A DNA stretch of 33,392 nt from Lingula anatina (lineage: Eukaryota; Brachiopoda; Lingulata; Lingulida; Lingulidae). Shown piece by piece: positions 22,084-31,288 of this stretch. Under the pieces are notes generated by a model. That model was not told the DNA's origin. It saw nothing but the letters and a program-made list of their open reading frames with translations, and ran no database searches. Location: contig NW_019775269.1 in NCBI RefSeq assembly GCF_001039355.2, forward strand, positions 369,945 through 403,336, in the 5' to 3' direction. The translations under genes were made by a program, and so were the position numbers. Within the stretch, counting starts at the first letter, position 1, and each line of letters starts with the position of its first letter.

Positions 22084-23076
22084 AGGTTTTGATGTAAAAT
22101 CAAGAGCAGAATTCTTAGCTGAAGAAAGTGGTGTCAAAGGGGATCCTACTTACAATATCTGTCAGCTGAAATGGCTGAGCACATGATGGATTCCAAGAGT
22201 TTCAATACCCACGGGGTTTATTCCAGTAATTTCAGAAGATGATTTTTATTATTTCTCAAGTTTTCGAGCTTTATCAGCTTTACCAATTCATGTATCCCTT
22301 TATCTTACTTATTTATTGGAATCTGGAGCAACATTTAGTACCTTAAACTCAGCTGTTTTCCCAATTAAATGGGCTCATGATATTCACAGCTTTGTTGATC
22401 AAACCGGCAACAGTTTTATTTAAAATTTGCAAGAATCTGCCAAAAGAGCTGAAAAGATCCAGTATCCGCTCAAATCTTGATTAATCTTTGTGTTAAATAT
22501 GAATTATCAGATGATTTACATGTTTTTAGAGATCTGTGCATAATTGTTTTGTTTTTTAGGTTTTTTAAGATACGATGAAATTAGTAATTTATTGTGCTCA
22601 GACGTATCCATATTTGACGAATAAATACTTTTATGCATTCAGAAAAGCAAAACAGATCTTTACAGAGATGGAATTGAAGTATACATTTCCAAAGGTTTTT
22701 CTGCAGCTTGGCCAGTGCAAATGTTAAAAAGATATATAATTTTGGCAGATATTGTTTTGAAATCTAACAATTTTTGTTCAAGCCTATTTTTAGATTTAAA
22801 AAAATGTGTAAACTGATATATAAAAACAAAAAGCTGAGTTACTTAGCGGCAAGACAAAGTTTAGATTGCAAGTTGAAGTTGTAGGTGGGAGTATGAATTT
22901 TGGTTTGCATTCTATGAGATCTGGAGGAGCCACAGTAGTTATTATAATGCTCCTGAAGGTGTAAGTGATGGGTGTGGAAAAAACACGGAAGATGGAAATA
23001 TGATACAAGTAAAGATATTTATGTAGTAGACTCGATTGAGAAAAGACTATTAGTTACAAAGAATCTTGGATTATAA
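22084..23076 (+). pseudogene. DIRS-like tyrosine recombinase, broken
   Basis: An N-terminal part around 22200-22420 (WIPRVSIPTGFIPVI, LTYLLESGAT) is followed by stops and frame changes. The core motifs remain: box A Arg in GFLRYDEISNLL (Arg codon 22568-22570), box B HSMRSGG with His at 22908 and Arg at 22917, and the nucleophile Tyr codon at 23020-23022 in KDIYVVDS. Tyr lies in a different frame from box B. The frame closes at TAA 23074-23076. The intact enzyme would integrate the circular cDNA by site-specific recombination. Confidence 0.88.
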
Positions 23077-23857
23077 AAATTTTATTTGAAAATTTGGTTG
23101 TTTTCAACGAAAGTACATCGGTTCCCCCTAGTTTTGTTTATTCTAGTAACATCAGCGGGCTGTCGGCAAAATGTAATTTTGCGTTCGATTTAATTTTGAA
23201 GAAAATATAGTGTATACTACCCATTTCATTTGACATCTCTGTTTCTTTCCCTTCCCCTTTCTCTTGTTAGAAGGAATTTATTTAATTAAGCACTCAAAAT
23301 CTGCATCACCAATCTTCAGAAAAGAATAAGTGAGTGAACCATTGGGCTGGTCCACAACGTCCGAAACAGCAGAATGAATGAAATAACAGCTTTCACAGAT
23401 TCAACTGCAGTTAGCTATATAGTGTCACTTCAAATATAATCCGCTGCACGCGCGAAGCTGTTGAACAAAAGGATAGTTCGCTACGGGAGACTGTTTTTTT
23501 TTTACATAAGTACTCTAAGGAGGAGTGTTTACCCAGACGACCAGGGGATTAGTCCAGTCACTATATTCCGTCAAAAATCGTTTAGCGACCCTATCATTAT
23601 CACACTCCCTCTATTGTATTTTCTGTCGTTAGAATCGCATCTAATCTTCTTATGGTAGACGGAATAAATGTACACATACAGGGTATGAAGTACTTTTTAA
23701 TTTTCCATTTTAACTACGCTTTTGTTGATCGTGACTTATTATCATCAAATAAAATTGTTATACGTGTTTTAAAACTAAGCCTGATTTGTTCTTCAGAGTT
23801 TTGTTCTAATATTCGACTTGCCTTTACTCGAGTCTTCTGTTGCAGTTGATACATAAC
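23077..23857. other. Retrotransposon 3' flank and unassigned sequence
   Basis: It probably contains the 3' terminal sequences of the DIRS-like element. The only suggestive piece is GAATTTATTTAATTAAGCAC near 23274-23293, loosely like TTAATTAATTAAAC near 19240. No gene is recognisable. Confidence 0.35.
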
Positions 23858-23897
23858 CCGGTGTAACATGAAAATCTGACTCCCATGAAAATCTAAC

Positions 23898-24212
23898 AAA
23901 AAAGTGCCGATGTATCCTCCATTTTACATACTACAAGATCATAGTCATATACTCAAAATAAAATAAGATATATGAAGTTTTGTGGAGGGGGAGTCAAATT
24001 TTCATGGGGAGTCAGATTTTCATTATGTCCACATTTTTAATTTTTTCTTATTTGTTCATGAAAATTTTCACCTGCAAACTACAAAAAAGTGCCAATGTAT
24101 CCTCCATTTTACATACTACAAGATCACAATCATATACTCAAAATAAAAAAAAAATTTATGAAGTTTTGTGGCGGGGGAGTCAATTTTTCATGGGGGGAGT
24201 CACATTTTCATA
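23898..24212 (+). repeat. Two direct repeats, period about 185 bp
   Basis: AAAAAAGTGCCGATGTATCC starts near 23898 and a close copy (GCCAATG) near 24083. Each runs about 115 bp and ends in the GTTTTGTGG(A/C)GGGGGAGTC and GGGGAGTCA blocks. The copies differ by a handful of substitutions and an A-run length. Confidence 0.9.
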
Positions 24213-24228
24213 ATGAAAATTTGACTGC

Positions 24229-24338
24229 AGGCCTTCCCAACTACCAGACTCAGCACCTACGGGTCCAGTATAAACCAGTTTATCAGACCACACTGCCCGT
24301 TTACAAGGTGTGTGTCAGATAGCATTACAGAGTATCAG
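24229..24338 (+). repeat. Left inner inverted arm
   Basis: AGGCCTTCCCAACTACCAGA through AGAGTATCA matches the reverse complement of 25654-25761 over about 110 bp with about 12 differences by eye. Landmarks are CACCTACGGGTCCAG and CAAGGTGTGTGTCAGAT. Confidence 0.9.
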
Positions 24339-24951
24339 CCACAACACCGATTTTGCCTGGTGCGCGATGTGATAGCAATGATCCTAAGCGGGGTTGGAAA
24401 GTAGTGCATCTCATCTAGATTCATGCGCTGCTGCAATTTTCTCTGTTTATGCTAAAATCTGACAGTACCGCAATTTTTAACATAAAATTTAGGTTCGGAC
24501 ATAGCCAATGATGTTTTGTAAATAAGAACTTGCAAACTTATATATTAATTTAGAAAAGTAGACCTAATTTTGATAGCGGAAGCATATTCTGTCGGGGGTT
24601 AAATATTTTCATGACTACCGGGATGGACGAGATTGAGGGCAGGGGTAATCCTAGAGAGGGGTGAGAAACGTCCATTGTTCTCGTCAGCGAGGCTGTCCTT
24701 TTTCAGGGTTTGTACGCACGGACAGAAAACTTAAGTATTGTGGGAACGTTACTAATGAAGCCACTGGTAGTACTAGTAGATATCAGCCTGTAGTCTTGAA
24801 CAAGCGCCTCGATGACGAGTGAACAGTTGTCAAAAACAAAAGACCCAGGTGTGGAAGTTCAACTACTGTTCATGCGTGCCGCAAAGACCAAACCTAATTG
24901 CTCCTCAAGGTCACAAAACAATAACCGGTACTGACGGCTAGGCTCGTCTTA

Positions 24952-25517
24952 TGCCCCTATTTCACACGAATCCCACGAATGGCCATGCATTGACAAATTT
25001 TACGATTCGTAGTTGAATCGTAATCAGTTCGTGAAGTTCTTAACAGATTCGCATATATTCGTAGTTAGTTCTTGCACTTCTTGACCAACAAGAATTGGTG
25101 GCAAAAAATTTGATGCCCTATTTCACACAGACCACGAATCCCACGAATCGCCAGGAATTGAAAATTTCAGGATTCGTGGTTGAATCGTAATCAGTTTGTG
25201 AAGTTATTAACAGATTCGTATATAATCGTAGTCAGTTCTTGCAATTCTTGATCAATCGGGAATTCGTGGCAAAATTTTTGAGCTGTTCAAAGTCTTGGCC
25301 ACGAACTCCCGATTCCAAAAAATCGTAGTGAATTTCTGGACAATATTCGTGCGATTCCAGCCGAATCCCAAGAATATTCGTAACACTATCGCACCTGTAT
25401 CGTAACTGAATCGTAGAGCGTGTCGAATTAGACCAGAAAATTGGCAAAATCTCACGAATACTGAAATTTGTCAATTCTTGGCGATTCGTGGGATTCGTGG
25501 TCTGTGTGAAATAGGGC
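24952..25517. mobile_element. MITE rich in CACGAATCC, left arm duplicated
   Basis: The inverted ends are GCCCTATTTCACACAGACCA (starting about 25115) and its reverse complement ending at 25517. The arms share about 50 bp, including ACGAATCCCACGAATCGCCA. The left arm is present twice in tandem (24952-25112 and 25113 onward, period about 162), so the element has an extra diverged half at its left. The interior is dense in ATTCGT/ACGAAT words that could pair repeatedly. No coding sequence is present. Confidence 0.85.
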
Positions 25518-25653
25518 CTTTAATCATATAAGTAGCGCGTTTCCACCCCCTGATTGAGGGAGTCGTCTGTTGTATTCATACGACTCCTACTTGACGAAAA
25601 CGAGGCGCGATACCCGGATGACAGGTAGGCTTACAGAATTTGTGATAGGGTAT

Positions 25654-25761
25654 GATACTCTTTTATGCGATCTGACACACACCTTGAAAACGGGTAGTGT
25701 GATCAGATATACCGGTTTATTCTGGACCCGTAGGTGCCGAGTCTGGTAGTTGGGAAGGCCT
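25654..25761 (-). repeat. Right inner inverted arm
   Basis: Reverse-complement partner of 24229-24338. The DNA between the arms (about 1.3 kb) includes the CACGAATCC MITE and about 600 bp of unassigned sequence. Confidence 0.9.
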
Positions 25762-25799
25762 GGACTGGGGAGTCACATTTTAGGGGAGTCAGATTTTCA

Positions 25800-25929
25800 T
25801 GGTACACCGGTATTGATTGCTCGTGTCGATAGCAATCTCTTTGCATCAGCTATAATAGAAACCTTAAGTGAGGCAATTAAGAAGGGGCAGACCGTGTTCG
25901 TTGAACCGACTAATTTGGGTGTCCGATAA
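25800..25929 (+). CDS. Short coding-like fragment beside the element
   Basis: A 42-codon open stretch with a protein-like composition (VLIARVDSNLFASAIIET, then EAIKKGQTVFVEPTNLG) ends at TAA 25927-25929. It runs in from the right end of the CCGGTGT element, so only the part from about 25811 would be host sequence. I do not recognise it. It may be the tail of an interrupted exon or a chance frame. Confidence 0.15.
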
Positions 25930-26194
25930 GGATTGCTTGGGGATTCCCCTACCCTGTAATTATCATACGGCCTCTATTGTTCGACCATATGGGGCAGGGT
26001 TGGGAAACCATACGGCCATTTGGTAAGGGGACATTCCGGCGGCACTGTACGCTTGCAGTGGGTAAAACGTAATGGGCAGATCTAGAGAGAAGAGGGGGTC
26101 AGATTTTATTGAATTTAGTTACCCAGAAAGTTGATTTGCCTTTAAGTCCTATGTTTCTTTCCTGTAAGTTTAAGAATAGTAAGTAACATGGTCA
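25930..26194. other. Unassigned spacer
   Basis: GC-richer than its surroundings. It has no gene or clear repeat apart from a GGGGGTCAGATTTTATTG fragment at about 26094-26111 that resembles the subterminal motif of the preceding element. Confidence 0.4.
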
Positions 26195-26198
26195 CTGC

Positions 26199-26330
26199 GG
26201 AGGCCTACGGACCTCCGTTCCTGGGAAAACATGTCCCATGGACGTGCGTTCCCTAGGATGTACTGTCCTACCCAGACCTAGATTCCCAGCTGTATTTATA
26301 CGCAACTAGGACATGTATTCCTGTCGGACA
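26199..26330. repeat. Palindromic minisatellite, left cluster
   Basis: Units such as ACGGACCTCCGTTCCTGGG, ACATGTCCCATGGACGTGCG and GGACATGTATTCCTGTCGG alternate in orientation. They are more diverged than the right-hand cluster. Confidence 0.7.
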
Positions 26331-26454
26331 TAATTTCCTTTCACATATACACAAAAACGCAAGCCCTACATAATTAATGTCCGTACAATAATTATAAACA
26401 AGGGGCCATAAGTATCGGTAATTTTCAGTCGGCTGGCAGCAGCTTCCACACAGC

Positions 26455-26530
26455 CTCACCAGTAAGACGGCTGGCTGAATAACCAACAGCGTAGAGAAAC
26501 GTAAGTGAGTTCGAATCCTCAGCAGCGATG
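26455..26530 (+). other. tRNA-like segment, possible SINE head
   Basis: GAGTTCGAATCCTC at about 26507-26520 fits the RNA polymerase III B box, and TGGCTGAATAACC about 35 bases upstream loosely fits an A box. A 4-of-5 T-arm stem is possible. No full cloverleaf or acceptor stem can be drawn, so this is not a functional tRNA. It could be a decayed tRNA-derived SINE or chance. Confidence 0.2.
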
Positions 26531-27028
26531 GTACTCTATATGCAAATGTTATCCAAATTTATTCTCCATTTCAACGAACTAACCGCACTATATGTTGTTA
26601 TACAATTTGGATTATTTTGATGAGGCGAGATTTTAAATGTTTGATTTAAATATCATTTTTTTTTAACTTTGAGCTATTTTAGAATTCCTTTAATAACTCG
26701 AGGGAGATTATACGAGGACGTGGCCGAATTTCATTGGATAATTGTACGCAAAAGAGAATATGCTTTCTGCTTTCATCTAAAAATACAAAGAATTAAAATG
26801 GGAAATTCGGGAATCATATGTAAGGCAAAAATTGCGCCCAGAAGAATGTTAGGACTAATAGTAAAAATGCATGTATAAACAATAACAGACAAATTCAATT
26901 TATTTATCATACAATTATACACGTTTCATTTACAGTTTCAAACTGCATATTATGTCTCTCTAACTACAAATATTCCCAATGATCATCAAGTCACCAAGTA
27001 TAAAATAATTAATTGTCACCCGAACGAT

Positions 27029-27292
27029 ATGTATACCAGTACCACAACAGCTCGAACGTCATCGAGAAGTGTTCAACACGAACTTGTGAGTATATCGCAA
27101 GAGGGTGGCTGTGTGTTATTTCACACACTAGTATTTCACCGAAAATCACCCGGTAAAACGTATAATGTGATGTGTATAAGGACAAAAAAACATTGGTTAG
27201 AAATGGGCACGAGCCAAAATCCAAAGCTGTGTATCCCAGACATACAGTTGTATGTCAATGGCCGATTAACAACAATTAAGGCATTAATGTAA
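27029..27292 (+). CDS. Hypothetical 87-residue ORF
   Basis: An ATG-started frame with mixed composition (for example CVLFHTLVFHRKSPGKTYNV), no recognised domain and no signal or membrane segment. It lies in the AT-rich interior of the third element-like region and is opposed by a 71-codon frame on the other strand. Probably non-coding. Confidence 0.12.
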   Translation: MYTSTTTARTSSRSVQHELVSISQEGGCVLFHTLVFHRKSPGKTYNVMCIRTKKHWLEMGTSQNPKLCIPDIQLYVNGRLTTIKALM

Positions 27293-27589
27293 TGTGAAGA
27301 GGCCGAGATATTTCACAAGGTGCAGTGAATGGCGCGAATCTCATATTTTTCATATCAATCGGAAATAAAATGAAATTATATACATATATTCTAAATCTAA
27401 TATTAATTTGTAGTCATTTGTCGTTTATTTAAAATATCTTTAGTTAGCCGAATAAAGTGTGTATAGGGGTACATGTTTACAAATAATTATAATAAGCGTA
27501 ATAACATTCTTGAACATCACGTTTAAATCTTTTACAATTAACACATCATTCATATAAAAATGTCAGAGGACATCTATTACTAGCCTAGC

Positions 27590-27815
27590 CGGGAAAATAT
27601 GTCCGGCTAGGACATCGATACCTGTCTGCAGGACTTAAAATACTAAGTAATGGGTGTTCACTGGACGTTAAATCCCAGGAAATTATGTCCTAGGACATGC
27701 GTTCCTAGGAATGGAAGAGCCAGGACATGCATTCCCAGGACTTAGTGTCCGCAGGACATTCATTCCTAGGAATACATGTCCTACGGACATGCATTACGGC
27801 GGACATCCATTCCCT
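27590..27815. repeat. Palindromic minisatellite, right cluster
   Basis: The clearest copy of this repeat. Alternating units include TATGTCCTAGGACATGCG, GTTCCTAGGAATGG, CATTCCTAGGAATACATG and GTCCTACGGACATGCATT. Adjacent units form near-perfect palindromes centred on CCTAGG and GTCCTAGGAC. There are about a dozen half-units of roughly 18 bp. Confidence 0.85.
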
Positions 27816-27824
27816 TCACACCGG

Positions 27825-28195
27825 CTAAGCGGACATCTAGTGAGACTCCCCACAGAGAGAGATCGATCTAAAATCTGTTGGAATGGGACCTAAAGCTCTT
27901 TTATGTCTGATCGAGTGATTTTTTTCAGTTTATCCCTTGGCATGTCTACTTTATTTGAGTCGTTTAAGACACCAGTAGAAGTTGTTTATATGTGTTAATA
28001 GGAATCCACGCTCCTACGATGCACCTTTCATATGTACTTTTAATGGTCACTATAGAGGCAGTGCCCAAATTAGGGCTTTATTCAATTCTGATGCAATATT
28101 ACATAATGCTTAACAGCATAATGACCATGAATATTCAGAAATTGACAAACAACATAATGACCATATAGTCTAGTGGGATTTCCACAAAAGATGAA
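27825..28195. other. Unassigned spacer
   Basis: No gene or strong repeat. A short locally repeated phrase, CATAATGACCAT, occurs at 28118 and 28153. Confidence 0.4.
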
Positions 28196-28735
28196 TAGTA
28201 GGGGCATTTTGGGGTAAAAGTTGGGAACCAGGCTTATTAGCATAATTTTAGGATGCTGAATCCGATTAACCCGGTTCCCAAGCAAAATTTTGCTTTTTTA
28301 ACGGTCTAATTTGCAAAAAAAGCAAAATGGCCACCAGATTTCCTATTTTCTGCAATATCTCTGGAACTAAACAGGCAAATATGACAAATGAAGTGTCTTT
28401 ACATATATTTTCAGGGTTGAGGAACATAATTAATATGTTTCTGTTAAAATTAGATTTATGCAATTTTCCTAAATATGCAAATTAGGATCGCCATTACTGA
28501 AAAACCGTTTTACTTCTGTATCTCTGTAACTAGGTAAGCAAACATGACAAATGAAGTGTCTACACCTATGTTCTCAGGGTCAGGGAATGTGATAAATCAG
28601 ATGTCTTGTTTAATGGGTAGCACTGACTTTGTGAATCGTGTCCGAGTAGCACCTTTTATTGTTTCTTCCCTGTATCTGTCAAACACAAGTCAATCTGCTG
28701 ATAGTTAGAACCTGCCTTCAGAACTCCTCTTACGT
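28196..28735 (+). repeat. Left arm of the large inverted repeat
   Basis: It contains internal direct copies of a phrase built on AAACATGACAAATGAAGTG, near 28375 and 28543. A further copy near 28752 lies just beyond the arm, so the arm itself looks like a fragment of a tandem array with units of about 170-210 bp. Short minus-strand frames here encode similar peptides (ENICKDTSFVIFACLV, ENIGVGTSYVMFACLV), which follows from the DNA repetition and is not good evidence of coding. Confidence 0.85.
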
Positions 28736-28859
28736 TAACTAGGCAAGCAAACATGACATATGAAGTGCCCACACCTATGTTTTCAGCGTTAGGGAAAGTG
28801 GTTAAGACATTTTCACTATAATCAAATGCAATGAGTGCTACACTGTCACACTGAAGCAA

Positions 28860-29370
28860 TTATTCGAATCTGAATTGATTTTTGCAATTAAATACTGCAA
28901 TGCCATTGGGATGTAAACATATTGGATCACACAACTGCCCCTTTTACCTAGATTTAAAAAAGATTTCCTTATTAATGCAATGGAGGGATTTGCTGAATCA
29001 AGTAATTCATGTGATGCAATGTACGGACTTGACATTTAAATTGATTTTTTTTTTCAAACATATTTTCTTTGATTTTTTCACATATATTAGTAATGGATGA
29101 AAAAACACTTGTTATCATGTTCGATATGGCTTTAATAAATCAACCTGTGTGAATACATCACCAAAATTTTAATTTAAGTACGTATTCAAATCAGCGTTAT
29201 AAACAGCGCATGGATAATTTTATAGCTGATAACAACAAGGTATTAAATACTTATGAACTCGATATTATCAAGAATATCAGTTGGTAAGGATTTTCTCTTA
29301 CACAACAGAATCATCAAGACAAATGTGAAAAATGGGAACTGATAAGAACGCGTGCAGCCTCTTCTAGCTG
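28860..29370. other. Unassigned AT-rich spacer inside the inverted repeat
   Basis: Contains only short frames and no recognised element. A poly-T-rich patch lies near 29042-29080. Confidence 0.4.
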
Positions 29371-29499
29371 TAACCAGAGCCCTCACTCGGCGAGGGATCA
29401 ATGCAGAGAGGTTTCTGAGAGTTTGATCCAGTATTGTGTTACACGCATTAGAGCTTAACCTAAGCTTGTGCCGATTTGTAGGCTGGACGGGTAAGCTCT

Positions 29500-30330
29500 A
29501 GTTTCTGCTAGGTTTTCTATAGAATTCATGTCAGGGGAATTCCGTCGGCCAAGGCAACTGGTTATCTATTGGTTTTGCAGAAAAGCAGTTATTGCATGGT
29601 CACGGTGTGGTCGGGCATTGCATCTTGCAGGATGAAGTTGTCCTGGAAGTACCTTCTTGCAAATTGCAAGCAAGTATTCTCTAAAATGTCCCTTTATTTT
29701 ATCTGGTTGAGGTTTCCATCAATTGCCACCAATAGTGTTTTGGCTCCAGGGTGGAAACCGGGCCATACACAGATACTGTCACGGCCACAAGTCACTGTAG
29801 TGTGACACAATCCTCGTGCAGTAACTCGTCTGGAAGCCTACTGACTGATTCACCCATCACGGTGGTGGAACTCAAACCCTGCCTCATCTGTGAAAATCTA
29901 CATGAACCCAGTGCTGTGCCTGGAACCGCAAATGGTGTCTAGCCCACCACAGACGCAGACGTTGGTGTTGCTCTCTTAATAGAGGTTACCAACTAAAAGT
30001 AGCCTTGCATTCACTAGAGTTCTAGAAACATGCTTTTGAATGGTAATTTGCCACTCATTTTTTACAGCAAGAGTTGTCTTTGTCCGGTTGTTGCGACATA
30101 ACCGCAGAAGCAAGCGATCTTCCCTTCTGGTGGTGACTTTAGGAGGTCCTGGCCGTGGTCTTTGTGTTAATGTACCAGTCTGGGCGTGTTTCTGTAAACG
30201 TTAGAAACTGCTCCCTGGGACACATTCAGCTGTTTGGCAATAGCAGTTTGCTTCAGTCCATTCTGGCATAATGCAACAATAGTGTGGCAAGTTGCTGCCG
30301 TTAGTTCACATACCGTAAGGTCAGCTAACA
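29500..30330 (-). pseudogene. Tc1/mariner-type transposase, broken
   Basis: Read on the minus strand, the helix-turn-helix region comes first (ALCQNGLKQTAIAKQLNVSQ, then GAVSN, about 30290-30190). A proline- and arginine-rich linker follows (QRPRPGPPKVTTRREDR, about 30165-30115), then a catalytic-core stretch with a decayed FTDEARF-like motif near 29900. AIDGNLNQIK (about 29715), RYFQDNFILQD (about 29650-29620, before a degenerate DNARPH) and PDMNSIENL (about 29533-29507) complete it. Several frameshifts and stops separate these blocks. Tc1/mariner transposases are DDE cut-and-paste enzymes of about 340 residues. I did not find convincing terminal inverted repeats, so the element's ends are unplaced. 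Confidence 0.85.
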
Positions 30331-30539
30331 GTCTGCAAAATATCAAACTATTTGACTGGACGTTGCCGATATATAGAGACTTATTCTGCAGAACTGCTGC
30401 CCTTTTATAAGCATTCTGTAACCAGCCAAAGAGGACTGCTCAGAGAAACTGCCACATATTACGTTATGTAACCGCGCTTCAGAGAAAGCAGCCTAATGAA
30501 TAACCAACACACCTGGCTACACATATACCTGATCACAAT

Positions 30540-30930
30540 TGTCGTATGTGATCATTTTTTCTAAAAAAGTTAATTTATTATCAACACTTTGCCTTTGAAC
30601 TAAAATATTCCATATTAAATGCCAATATGTATGTGTATACTTTAAGTACACAATGACATCTCACCTCATCCATTTCAGCGATTTTTCCATTAGCTTATTG
30701 CTGGTTACCCGTTGTTATCGTTTCATTTTAATTAACAACATTTCTTGAATTTTAACTTTAATCTTCTGATATTATCCAATTAAATGATTGACGATACGGA
30801 AAACATTTCTGTGTTAATAGCAAGTCTGAGCAGTTAATCAAGCTTCTAAACGATTTTGTTGAGACCAAATCTGTAACAGAAAGTTAACAGAAGACATATT
30901 CTGCCCTGTTAAAATTTAACTGAATGACTC
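30540..30930. other. Unassigned AT-rich spacer
   Basis: No gene, RNA or clear repeat. It separates the dead transposase from the hAT-like MITE. Confidence 0.4.
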
Positions 30931-30935
30931 CTAAC

Positions 30936-31195
30936 CATGTGGCGGATTTAGAGGGGGGCTCAAGGGGGCCCTGACCCCCCCCCCCCTTCGAATTATTGTC
31001 CCCCACTTGAAATTATAATTTTGACTAACTGAATCATAGTTGTAAACCATACCAAATGGCACCGTTCGCCCTCTTAAATACCAAAATTGTTCGTGGCCCT
31101 TCAACAGGCCCCTAACCCGTTGCCAATTGTGTGTGGGGGGGGGGAGGCTTCGCATCCGCGGACTCCCCCCTTCAAAAAATCCTGGATCCGCCTCT
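30936..31195. mobile_element. hAT-like MITE, about 260 bp
   Basis: The ends are CATGTGGCGGATTTAGAGGG and, inverted, CAGAGGCGGATCCAGG (31180-31195 on the minus strand). CAGNGGCGGATCCAG is a widespread hAT-type end in animals. Subterminal C and G runs (30975-30987 and 31134-31144) face each other, so the element can fold back. An 8-bp target duplication is not preserved. The open frames inside are low-complexity and non-coding. Confidence 0.7.
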
Positions 31196-31288
31196 GCTCA
31201 CCTTGCTTTATTATTGACTGGCAAGCACTGGCAATTTCACTGTGAAAGCCTGACAATGCAGTGACCTTTGGTAGTTTGGCTGACACGT

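Larger units (their letters stand above)
19260..23076 (+). mobile_element. Degenerate DIRS-like tyrosine-recombinase retrotransposon
   Basis: In order on the plus strand: TATA-like promoter, gag-like ORF with a zinc-knuckle remnant, reverse transcriptase, RNase H, a linker with the WGPHSCDRFANYYN signature, and a tyrosine recombinase. This order and the YR in place of a DDE integrase define DIRS-like elements. The copy is dead: there is an in-frame stop early in ORF1, several frameshifts in each domain, and Asn where Asp is expected in the RT YxDD box and in the RNase H motif. I could not find the inverted or split direct terminal repeats, so the ends are approximate and the DIRS versus Ngaro assignment is open. 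It integrates through a recombinase-mediated circle, so no target duplication is expected. Confidence 0.9.
23858..25810. mobile_element. Foldback element with CCGGTGT ends
   Basis: It begins CCGGTGTAACATGAAAATCT and ends with the near-inverse (AGATTTTCATGGTACACCGG at 25791-25810). The subterminal motif GGGGAGTCAGATTTTCATG or its reverse recurs at 23869, 23882, 23993, 24008, 24178, 24194, 25768 and 25783. Inside these lie a second inverted pair (24229-24338 with 25654-25761) and a separate MITE. There is no transposase, so it is non-autonomous. I see no unambiguous target duplication. Confidence 0.75.
26195..27824. mobile_element. Third element-like region with palindromic minisatellite ends
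   Basis: The right side ends TTCACACCGG (CCGG at 27821-27824), matching the ends of the 9827-11027 element. Clusters of the same GGACATGCATTCCTAGG half-palindromes occupy both flanks (26199-26330 and 27590-27815). I could not find the CCGGTGT sequence on the left, so that end is either decayed or elsewhere. The interior (26340-27580) is AT-rich with a tRNA-like B-box and one 87-codon frame. Confidence 0.5.

Noticed and set aside
28266-28859. Repeated minus-strand peptides of the type ENIG..TS.VMFACLV as a multi-repeat protein
   Set aside because: The peptide similarity follows from DNA repetition in the inverted arms; stops interrupt each unit and the frame is not continuous.
30931-31286. 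Minus-strand frames of 61-74 codons
   Set aside because: They are translations of G and C runs within the hAT-like MITE.
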